Source: an uncultured Oscillospiraceae bacterium
GTDB lineage: Bacteria > Bacillota > Clostridia > Oscillospirales > Ruminococcaceae
Assembly (NCBI GenBank): GCA_900546885.1
Contig: UREN01000081.1
Span: 1 to 7,954, forward strand
Reading direction: 5' to 3'
DNA length: 7,954 nt
Shown: positions 1 to 5,056 of the stretch, piece after piece
Layout of the letters: each line of letters starts with the position of its first letter
How positions within the stretch are numbered: the first letter of the stretch is position 1
Translations under genes and position numbers: made by a program
Notes under the pieces: model-generated
Seen by the model: the letters and a program-made list of their open reading frames with translations, nothing else
The model's database searches: none
What the model was told of the DNA's origin: nothing

Positions 1-2
1 AG

Positions 3-695
3 GCGGGCGGGCCCGCGCCGGGCTATGGGCAGCCCGGGGCCGGCGCACGGCCCGGCTGGGGCGCGGCGGCACAGCCTGCCGCCAGCTATGACGGCATTTC
101 CGCCTCTGAATGGCAGGCCTATATCGGCCCCAGCACGCCGTATTATCTGTACCAGTTCAGCCGCATGGATGCGGCGGGCCGCAAGTTCGGCTTCAGCTTT
201 TCCGCGTTTTTCTTCGCGCCGCTGTACTTTTTATACCGCAAAATGTACAGCTGGGCCGCGCTGGCGCTGGCGGCAGGCATCGTCACCAGCATCCCCGGCT
301 TTCTTGCCATGTTCCGCCTGATGGACCTGCCGCTGGGCTATGTGCTGCCGCTGAATGTGCTCAGCGCGCTTTCGCAGGTGGGCGGGCTGGCCGGCCTGGC
401 CGTGCAGGTGCTGTTCGCCATGTTTGCGGTGTACCTCTACCGCCGCCATGCGGCCAAAAAAATACGCGCCGTGCAAAGCGAGGGCCTTGCCCCGCGCGAT
501 TACGCCGCGCGGCTGATGCGCACAGGCGGCACCAGTGTGCTGGCCGTTGTGCTGGCGCTGGTGGCCTACCTGGCCCTGTGCTATGCGTTTGGCCTGTGGG
601 TGGGCCCCGAGCGCCTGATGCAGCTTGCCTCTGCCTACGGCCTTACGGGCCTGACAGGCTACGGCTACGGCGCGCAGGGCGGCACCAGCCTGTAA
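3..695 (+). CDS. DUF2628-like membrane protein, 3' part only
   Basis: This reading frame is open from the left edge of the window to a TAA at 693-695, so the gene's start is missing; 230 residues are visible. The visible part begins with a Gly/Pro/Ala-rich linker of about 30 residues. A soluble segment (YDGISASEWQAYIGPSTPYY) follows, then an aromatic block with FAPLYFLYRKMY, and then about three hydrophobic segments likely to cross the membrane. The order of a short soluble segment, the FF.P..FLYRKMY block and several membrane segments is what I know from DUF2628 proteins of Clostridia. Those often carry an N-terminal zinc ribbon, which here would lie outside the window. The function of the family is not established. 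The frame has an internal ATG at 165, but coding sequence clearly continues upstream of it, so that ATG is not the start. The family assignment rests on recalled sequence patterns. Confidence 0.7.
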   Translation, partial: AGGPAPGYGQPGAGARPGWGAAAQPAASYDGISASEWQAYIGPSTPYYLYQFSRMDAAGRKFGFSFSAFFFAPLYFLYRKMYSWAALALAAGIVTSIPGFLAMFRLMDLPLGYVLPLNVLSALSQVGGLAGLAVQVLFAMFAVYLYRRHAAKKIRAVQSEGLAPRDYAARLMRTGGTSVLAVVLALVAYLALCYAFGLWVGPERLMQLASAYGLTGLTGYGYGAQGGTSL

Positions 696-709
696 CATAC
701 GGTTTTTTT

Positions 710-755
710 GCCGCCGCACGGCGGCCCTTGCCCCTGCGCTGTGCGCAGGGGCAAG
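710..755 (+). repeat. Two adjacent stem-loops between the DUF2628-like gene and galU
   Basis: Stem-loop A pairs 710-715 with 720-725 (GCCGCC/GGCGGC, 4-nt loop). Stem-loop B pairs 727-739 with 743-755 in a perfect 13-bp stem with a 3-nt TGT loop. A run of seven T lies before stem A (703-709), not after the stems, so neither is a textbook intrinsic terminator on the plus strand. They could end transcription of the upstream gene by another route, act as an RNA-processing or stability element, or be a structured galU leader. The structure is seen directly; its role is unknown. Confidence 0.6.
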
Positions 756-785
756 CTTCAACATAAAGTAAGGAAGGTAACAAAC

Positions 786-1661
786 ATGCACAAAATCCGC
801 AAAGCCGTCATCCCCGCCGCCGGGCTTGGCACGCGCGTGCTGCCCGCCACTAAGGCCATGCCCAAAGAGATGCTGCCCATCGTGGATAAGCCCGCCATCC
901 AGTATATTGTGGAAGAGGCCGTGGCCGCCGGCATCGAAGAAATTCTCATCATCACCGGCCGCGGCAAGGCCATTATGGAAGACCATTTCGACCACGCCTT
1001 CGAGCTGGAGCGCAACCTGGAGGCCAACCCCGCCAAGGCCCAAATGCTGGAACAATGCCTTGGCATTGCCAATTTGGCAGACATCTTCTTTCTGCGCCAG
1101 AAAGAGACAAAGGGCCTGGGCCACGCCATTTTGAAGGCAAAGCCCTTCACGGCAGACGAGCCGTTTGTGGTGCTGTACGGCGACGACGTCATTATGGGCG
1201 ACGACCCCGTGGCCGCGCAGCTTATCCGCGCCTATGGCCAGACGGGCAAACCCTGCGTGGGCATCAAGGAAGTGAGCCGCGAGGCCATTCGCAAATATTC
1301 CTCCATGAAATGCACCCCCATCAAAGATAACCTTTACAACATCACAGACATGATTGAAAAACCGGCCCCCGGGCAGGAGTTCAGCCTGTATTCCATTCTG
1401 GGCCGCTGTTTGCTGACGCCCGACATCTACCCCTTGCTGGAGAACACGGCCCCCGGCGCGGGCGGCGAAATTCAGCTGACAGACGCCATGGCCGTCATTG
1501 CCCGCGCGGGCGGCATGACGGGTGTGGATTTCACCGGCAAGCGCTACGACATGGGCTCGAAGCTGGGCGTGATGCAGGCCCAGGTGGAGACGGCCCTGCG
1601 CCACGCTGAAATTGGCGAAGAGTTCCGCAGCTACCTCAAGCAGCTGGCCGCCTCGCTGTAA
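786..1661 (+). CDS. galU: UTP-glucose-1-phosphate uridylyltransferase (GalU/GtaB)
   Basis: This cytoplasmic enzyme makes UDP-glucose and pyrophosphate from UTP and glucose 1-phosphate, supplying glycosyl donors for cell-wall glycans, glycolipids and galactose metabolism. The predicted protein has 291 residues, the usual length for bacterial GalU. The N-terminal nucleotide-binding signature AAGLGTRVLPATKAMPKEMLP covers residues 11-31. Other hallmarks are KGLGHAI (109-115), YGDD (131-134), EKP (191-193), GGEIQLTD (226-233) and GKRYDMGSKLG (251-261). I chose the ATG at 786 because AGGAAGG at 771-777 sits 8 bases upstream and the protein then begins MHKIRKAVIPAAG, as the family does. The frame stays open upstream to 708, but those residues do not resemble the family. 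No consensus promoter is visible in the 90-base gap before it, so it may be read through from the upstream gene. Homologous sugar-nucleotide transferases such as RfbA lack this full motif set. Confidence 0.96.
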   Translation: MHKIRKAVIPAAGLGTRVLPATKAMPKEMLPIVDKPAIQYIVEEAVAAGIEEILIITGRGKAIMEDHFDHAFELERNLEANPAKAQMLEQCLGIANLADIFFLRQKETKGLGHAILKAKPFTADEPFVVLYGDDVIMGDDPVAAQLIRAYGQTGKPCVGIKEVSREAIRKYSSMKCTPIKDNLYNITDMIEKPAPGQEFSLYSILGRCLLTPDIYPLLENTAPGAGGEIQLTDAMAVIARAGGMTGVDFTGKRYDMGSKLGVMQAQVETALRHAEIGEEFRSYLKQLAASL

Positions 1662-1674
1662 GGCGCCGCCTTTT
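1660..1674 (+). terminator. Weak hairpin at the galU stop codon
   Basis: A short hairpin (AAGGC at 1660-1664, GCC loop, GCCTT at 1668-1672) overlaps the galU stop and runs into TTTT at 1671-1674. Five base pairs is a weak stem. The larger inverted repeat at 1686-1733 is the better candidate for ending galU transcription. Confidence 0.3.
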
Positions 1675-1685
1675 AAAAAGTGCAG

Positions 1686-1733
1686 AAAACGGTGCGCTTT
1701 GCCAAAGCTTTGCTTGACAGGGCGCGCCGTTTT
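1686..1733 (+). terminator. Large inverted repeat, candidate galU terminator overlapping the rpsF promoter
   Basis: Twelve bases at 1686-1697 (AAAACGGTGCGC) pair with 1722-1733 (GCGCGCCGTTTT), with a single G-U wobble (1693/1726). The 24-base loop itself holds the palindrome CAAAGCTTTG (1703-1712). The stem is GC-rich at the loop side and ends in A-A-A-A/T-T-T-T, like an intrinsic terminator of the A-tract/U-tract kind. In a transcript running on from galU it could form and stop RNA polymerase. The rpsF -35 box lies in the loop, and the right arm is most of the -35/-10 spacer. The pairing is seen directly; the terminator role is inferred. Confidence 0.5.
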
Positions 1734-1743
1734 ATTGTATAAT
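1714..1743 (+). promoter_or_regulatory. Sigma-A promoter of rpsF-ssb-rpsR
   Basis: TTGACA at 1714-1719 and TATAAT at 1738-1743 both match the sigma-70/sigma-A consensus exactly, with an 18-bp spacer. Transcription should begin near 1750, giving an untranslated leader of about 80 bases before rpsF. A strong promoter fits an operon of two ribosomal proteins and SSB. Confidence 0.88.
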
Positions 1744-1759
1744 GAATTGCTTGTCAGAA

Positions 1760-1811
1760 ATGGCAGGTTATCCTTGCTTCCCTGCATCTGGACGGGGAGG
1801 CCATAAGTCCA
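1760..1811 (+). promoter_or_regulatory. Structured rpsF leader, possible S6/S18 autoregulatory site
   Basis: Two short stems can form in the leader: 1763-1767 with 1781-1785 (GCAGG/CCTGC) and 1789-1793 with 1807-1811 (TGGAC/GTCCA). The second ends just before the Shine-Dalgarno at 1814-1820. ATGGC at 1760-1764 could instead pair with GCCAT at 1800-1804, so two folds compete. Many bacteria regulate rpsF operons through an mRNA leader bound by the S6:S18 complex, usually with an exposed CCG. I see no CCG in this leader, so membership in that class is doubtful. Confidence 0.3.
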
Positions 1812-1828
1812 AAAGGAGGTGCACAGAA

Positions 1829-2134
1829 ATGGCAAAATACGAGACCATGCTGGTGACGAAGGCCGGCCTGGATGAGGAGGCGTCCGCCGCTCTGGTGGGC
1901 AAGTTCAAATCCATGATTGAGGCAAACGGCACCATCGATTCTGTTGACGAGTGGGGCACGCGCAAGCTGGCCTACCCCATCAACGATGAGACGGAAGGCG
2001 TGTACACGGTGATTCGCTTCACGTCCGGCCCGGATTTCCCCGCAGAGCTGGACCGCGTGTATAAAATCACCGACGGCGTGCTGCGCACGATGATTGTCGC
2101 CCAGCCCGAAGAAGCGGAAACGGAGGCAAAATAA
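1829..2134 (+). CDS. rpsF: 30S ribosomal protein S6
   Basis: S6 is a small-subunit protein that pairs with S18 on the platform of the 30S subunit. The predicted protein is 101 residues, within the usual 95-135 range. It starts MAKYETMLVTKAGLDEEA, matching the family's Y-E-x-hydrophobic first strand, and carries EWGTRKLAYPI at 41-51, the S6 signature. The C-terminal tail (PEEAETEAK) is acidic, as is common. The ATG at 1829 is chosen because AGGAGGT at 1814-1820 lies 8 bases upstream and the family match begins there; the frame is open further upstream but only through leader DNA. It is the first gene of the rpsF-ssb-rpsR operon, an order conserved across Firmicutes. Its TAA stop overlaps the ssb start by one base (TAATG). 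Confidence 0.97.
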   Translation: MAKYETMLVTKAGLDEEASAALVGKFKSMIEANGTIDSVDEWGTRKLAYPINDETEGVYTVIRFTSGPDFPAELDRVYKITDGVLRTMIVAQPEEAETEAK

Positions 2135-2601
2135 TGCTGAATGTAATCGCTTTGATGGGCCGCCTAGTGGCGGACCCGGAATTGCGCCACACCCCGAACG
2201 GAATTGCAACCTGCACGTTCCGTATCGCGGTAGACCGCAACTTCGTGCGCGCCGGTGAGGAGCGCAAGGCAGATTTCATCGACATTGTCGCCTGGCGCCA
2301 AAGTGCGGAATTTGTGTGCAAATATTTTCATAAGGGCAACATGATTGCTGTGAACGGCAGCCTTCAAACGCGCAATTATGAAGATAAAAACGGCAACAAG
2401 CGCACAGCTTATGAAGTGGTGGCAGATAACATCCACTTTGCCGAGAGCAAAGCCTCCAGCGGCGGGTACGCCGGTGGGTATGGCGCCGCCCCGGCCGCTG
2501 CGCCCGCGCCCCGCGCCGTGCCCGAGCAGCCCGTGAATTTTGCGGCTGGCTCGGCAGACGATTTCGCCGTGATTGACGAAAACGAAGACTTACCTTTCTG
2601 A
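2134..2601 (+). CDS. ssb: Single-stranded DNA-binding protein
   Basis: SSB coats single-stranded DNA during replication, repair and recombination and recruits partner proteins through its C-terminal tip. The 155-residue protein has an N-terminal OB fold (about 1-105): [20 protein letters not shown], then FRIAVDR (29-35), [15 protein letters not shown] (47-61) and [18 protein letters not shown] (67-84). A flexible Gly/Ala/Pro linker follows (about 108-138), then the acidic tip ENEDLPF (149-155). That tip corresponds to the conserved D-D-D-I-P-F that binds partners such as PriA, RecQ and DNA polymerase subunits. GGAGG at 2122-2126 lies inside the end of rpsF, 7 bases before the ATG, so translation is probably coupled to rpsF. 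Position between rpsF and rpsR marks it as the housekeeping SSB rather than a phage or plasmid copy. Confidence 0.97.
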   Translation: MLNVIALMGRLVADPELRHTPNGIATCTFRIAVDRNFVRAGEERKADFIDIVAWRQSAEFVCKYFHKGNMIAVNGSLQTRNYEDKNGNKRTAYEVVADNIHFAESKASSGGYAGGYGAAPAAAPAPRAVPEQPVNFAAGSADDFAVIDENEDLPF

Positions 2602-2626
2602 TCATCCCGATAAGGAGGAACGAACC

Positions 2627-2884
2627 ATGGCTTTTGACAAACCGGAAGGCCGCGCCGGCGGCCGCCCGCAGCGCCGCGGCCGCAAGAAGGTTTGCAGCTT
2701 CTGCGTAGACCGCATCGAGCACATCGATTACAAAGATGTTGCCCGCCTGCGCAAATATGTGTCCGAGCGCGCGAAGATCATTCCCCGCCGCGTCACAGGC
2801 ACCTGCGCCTTCCATCAGCGCGAGCTGACGGTGGCCATCAAGCGCGCGCGCCATATGGCCCTGATGCCGTATGTAAGCGACTAA
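2627..2884 (+). CDS. rpsR: 30S ribosomal protein S18, cysteine-containing form
   Basis: S18 sits beside S6 on the 30S platform. The protein is 85 residues, a normal length. After a basic, Gly/Arg-rich start (about 8-21) comes KKVCSFC, and the core includes [50 protein letters not shown], typical of S18. C23, C26, C60 and H63 form a CxxC plus C-x2-H set that could bind a metal; some bacterial S18 proteins keep these residues and others have lost them. The ATG at 2627 has AGGAGG at 2613-2618 with an 8-base spacing. The gap after ssb is only 25 bases, so it is the last gene of the rpsF operon and is followed by a strong hairpin. Confidence 0.97.
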   Translation: MAFDKPEGRAGGRPQRRGRKKVCSFCVDRIEHIDYKDVARLRKYVSERAKIIPRRVTGTCAFHQRELTVAIKRARHMALMPYVSD

Positions 2885-2903
2885 GCTGCGCTTTTTCAAC
2901 CGC

Positions 2904-2948
2904 AAAAAAAATGCCCCCTGCCAACGCCGTTGGCGGGGGGCCTTTTCT
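2904..2948. terminator. Bidirectional intrinsic terminator between rpsR and the MATE gene
   Basis: A 13-bp stem pairs 2913-2925 with 2929-2941 (one G-U wobble, 3-nt loop). On the plus strand it is followed by CTTTTCT (2942-2948), ending the rpsF operon. On the minus strand the eight A at 2904-2911 become an eight-U tract just after the stem, so it also fits as the terminator of the converging marR-MATE transcript, about 100 bases beyond its stop codon. Confidence 0.88.
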
Positions 2949-3039
2949 GTTCTATGCGCGCTTTGCTTTGGGGCTTTGCGGGCCGGGGGCGCGCGGCGGG
3001 GCCGCCGCCCTGTGTGCCCGGCAGGGCCCGGCGTGCGCC

Positions 3040-4407
3040 TTACGCCCCGGCCTCGCCCGCGCCCGCCGGGGTGTCCGGGGCGTTCCACTCGCGGCGCATC
3101 CACACCAGAATGCCCAGCGAAAGCACCCCTGCCAGGGCCGAGGTGCCCGCAAAATTCAGCCAGATGCCCGTCAGCCCCAGCGGCCACAGCGCCACAATCA
3201 GCACAACGGGGAACACCAAAGCAAACGACACCGAGATGGCCGATGCCGCCAGCGGCTTTTCAATGGCCAGCATATAGCTTTGCGTGGCAAACGAGAACCA
3301 GCGCGTGACATACGTCAGGCTGAACAGGCGCAGCGCGCCGGTGGCCATGGCCAGCACATCGTGCGCACCGGCGGCCACAAACAGGGCCGCAATTTGCCCC
3401 GGAAACAGGGCCATGGCCACCGCTGCGGCCAGCGAAACCACGCCGCTGGCGGCAAAACAGCACTTTTCAATGGCGCGCACGCGCGAAAGCTGGCCGGCCC
3501 CCCAGTTGTAGCCCACCGCGGGCTGCAGCGAATCGCACATGCCGTACAAAAGCGGCTGAATAAACCCTTCGGCATACATCAAAATGCCATACACCGAAAC
3601 GGCCGTCTCGCCGCCCAGGCGCACCAGAATCATGTTCAGCAAAATGGACGTGACGCGCCCGGCAATGTTGTTCAGAAAATTGGGGCTGCCGCAGGCCACA
3701 ATCTGCCGCACCATCCGGGCGGAAAAGTGCGGGCGGCACAGGCGCAGCAGCGCCTTGCCGCGCAAAAACGGCACAAAAGAAAGCGCCGCGCACACGGCCA
3801 TGCCCAGGCAGGTGGCCAGCGCCGCGGCCCAAATGCCCCAGCCCAGCACGCCCAAAAACAGAAATTCCAGCACGGCGCTCAGCGCGCTCATCAGGATGTT
3901 CAGCATCATGCTGCCGCGGATGTAGCCGCAGATGCGCAGGTAGTTGTCGGCCGCAAACACAATGGTGGTCACGGGCGAGCACAGCGCATACACCCGCAGG
4001 TATTGCACCGCCAGGGCGGCAAATTCCCCCTCTGCGCCCATCAGGCGAATCAGCGCCGGGGCGGCGGCGTACAGCACGCCGCCAATCACCGCCCCCGCGG
4101 CCACAATCATCAGGCAGGCGCATGTGAAGATGTTGTTGGCCTGCATGCCCTGCTTTTTGCCCAGGCACACCGAGATGGGCACGGCCGAGCCCACGCCAAT
4201 CAGGTCTGCCAAAGAAAAGTTGATTACCACAAACGGCATGGCCAGGTTCAGCGCCGCAAATGCCGTGGTGCCAAGAAACTGGCCCACAAACACGCCGTCC
4301 ACCGTCTGGTACAGCGCCGAGGCCAGCATGCTGATGGCCCCCGGCACCGACGCCAGAAAAAACAGCTTCACCGGCGGCGTTTTGGAAAACAATGCTGCAG
4401 AGTTCAC
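3040..4407 (-). CDS. MATE-family multidrug/sodium antiporter-type efflux protein
   Basis: MATE proteins export drugs or metabolites across the cytoplasmic membrane in exchange for Na+ or H+. The 455-residue protein is the normal length and is hydrophobic throughout, consistent with about 12 membrane helices in two halves. Family-like patterns are ALYQTVDGVFVGQFLG (31-46) near the start, SAVPISVCLGKKQ (74-86), and DSLQPAVGYNWGAGQ (292-306) in the second half. I chose the GTG at 4407-4405 because it overlaps the stop of the upstream marR gene (GTGA), has GGAAGG (4422-4417) 9 bases upstream, and gives a family-like N-terminus. The frame continues upstream to 4731, but that part lies inside marR and reads as low-complexity sequence. 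Translational coupling to a MarR regulator suggests induction by a toxic ligand. The substrate cannot be read from sequence; the subgroup looks closest to the MepA-like MATE transporters of Clostridia. Confidence 0.92.
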   Translation of the reverse strand: MNSAALFSKTPPVKLFFLASVPGAISMLASALYQTVDGVFVGQFLGTTAFAALNLAMPFVVINFSLADLIGVGSAVPISVCLGKKQGMQANNIFTCACLMIVAAGAVIGGVLYAAAPALIRLMGAEGEFAALAVQYLRVYALCSPVTTIVFAADNYLRICGYIRGSMMLNILMSALSAVLEFLFLGVLGWGIWAAALATCLGMAVCAALSFVPFLRGKALLRLCRPHFSARMVRQIVACGSPNFLNNIAGRVTSILLNMILVRLGGETAVSVYGILMYAEGFIQPLLYGMCDSLQPAVGYNWGAGQLSRVRAIEKCCFAASGVVSLAAAVAMALFPGQIAALFVAAGAHDVLAMATGALRLFSLTYVTRWFSFATQSYMLAIEKPLAASAISVSFALVFPVVLIVALWPLGLTGIWLNFAGTSALAGVLSLGILVWMRREWNAPDTPAGAGEAGA

Positions 4408-4892
4408 ACGTTTCTTCCTTCCCTTTGCGGCATGCCGGGCGCGGCGCACGCCTGTGCGCCGCCCAGCTCTGCGCGCAAACATTCCGTATATTGTTTGGTA
4501 AGCGCCCACAATTCGTGCGCCTGCCCCGGGCCCATGCGCTGCAGGGCGTTTTGCTCGGCCCGCACGGCCGGGCCCACCAGGCGCCGCATGGCCTGCTGCC
4601 CTTTGGCTGTCAGGGCCACCTGCTTGCTTTTGCGGTTGCCGGGCACGGCGCGCAGGGCCACAAGGCCCTGGCGCTCCATATTTTTCAGGGCAGAGTTCAC
4701 CGTCTGCGGCGGGTAGTGCCAGGCCTGGCACAGCTCGTGCTGTGTATAGGCCCCGCCCTCATACAGCGAATACAGCAGCCAGAACACGGTGTCCGGCACG
4801 CCGCAGGCCTTTGCATAGGCATGGTACAGCTCGTCCATCTGTTTATACAGCTGGTTGAACGCCACCCGCATTTCTTCCGTTTGCTGCGCCAT
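4404..4892 (-). CDS. MarR-family transcriptional regulator
   Basis: MarR proteins are dimeric winged-helix regulators, usually repressors of a neighbouring efflux or resistance gene and released from DNA by small ligands. The protein has 162 residues, slightly above the usual 140-150. After a helical N-terminus (MAQQTEEMRVAFNQLYKQMDELY), the helix-turn-helix lies at about 50-78 (TQHELCQAWHYPPQTVNSALKNMERQGLV). The wing follows at about 84-98 (PGNRKSKQVALTAKG), matching the family's R...V.LT.KG. A C-terminal helix serves dimerisation, and the last 20 residues (Ala/Gly/Pro-rich) look like a non-conserved tail. The ATG at 4892 is chosen because AGGAGG (4905-4900) lies 7 bases upstream; an earlier in-frame ATG at 4928 falls at the predicted transcription start. 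It is cotranscribed with the MATE gene, and its promoter holds a palindrome, so it probably represses itself and the exporter. Confidence 0.92.
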   Translation of the reverse strand: MAQQTEEMRVAFNQLYKQMDELYHAYAKACGVPDTVFWLLYSLYEGGAYTQHELCQAWHYPPQTVNSALKNMERQGLVALRAVPGNRKSKQVALTAKGQQAMRRLVGPAVRAEQNALQRMGPGQAHELWALTKQYTECLRAELGGAQACAAPGMPQREGRNV

Positions 4893-4934
4893 CTTTTTTC
4901 CTCCTTCCGCTTCCACACGGGGCCGCAAGTGCTA

Positions 4935-4963
4935 ATTATAATCCGAAAGCGGATTATTGTCAA
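4935..4963 (-). promoter_or_regulatory. Consensus promoter of the marR-MATE operon
   Basis: Read on the minus strand, TTGACA (4963-4958) and TATAAT (4940-4935) match the sigma-A consensus exactly with the ideal 17-bp spacer. Transcription should start near 4928, leaving a leader of about 36 bases before the marR ATG. Confidence 0.9.
4938..4957. promoter_or_regulatory. Palindromic operator, probable MarR binding site
   Basis: ATAATCCG (4938-4945) and CGGATTAT (4950-4957) are perfect inverted repeats separated by four bases, making a 20-bp palindrome. It fills the whole -35/-10 spacer and covers three bases of the -10 box. MarR-family dimers bind palindromes of about this size, and binding here would block RNA polymerase. 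Seen directly: the repeat and its position. Inferred: that the adjacent MarR binds it and represses its own operon. Confidence 0.8.
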
Positions 4964-4994
4964 CTCAAAAAGGCATCGGGCGGCGCCCAAGCGC

Positions 4995-5026
4995 AAAAAA
5001 GCGCGGCGGTTTTGCAACCGCCGCGC
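4995..5026 (-). terminator. Intrinsic terminator of the yebC-PASTA protein operon
   Basis: An 11-bp perfect stem pairs 5016-5026 with 5001-5011 around a 4-base loop. On the minus strand it is followed at once by six U (the A-run at 4995-5000). It lies 31 bases beyond the stop codon of the PASTA protein and 32 bases before the marR -35 box, so it separates the two operons. Confidence 0.9.
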
Positions 5027-5056
5027 AGGCATTCTTTCTGGGGTTCAAAGCCGGGC

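Noticed and set aside
708..785. Longer galU start at 708
   Set aside because: It would begin inside the hairpin region without a ribosome binding site, and the extra residues do not match GalU. The ATG at 786 has a good site.
231..1835. Minus-strand open frame of 534 codons opposite galU and the DUF2628-like gene
   Set aside because: It covers galU, which is certain, and crosses the rpsF promoter. Its translation shows no recognisable motif.
2692..4716. Plus-strand open frame of 674 codons opposite the MATE and marR genes
   Set aside because: Its translation is rich in Arg, His, Gln, Ala and Gly with no domain, it lacks its own ribosome binding site, and it overlaps rpsR, MATE and marR. It is the GC-bias shadow of genuine genes.
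4408..4731. N-terminal extension of the MATE frame by 108 codons
   Set aside because: The extension lies inside marR, reads as Pro/Gly/Arg/Ala-rich sequence unlike MATE proteins, and a coupled GTG start with a ribosome binding site exists at 4407.
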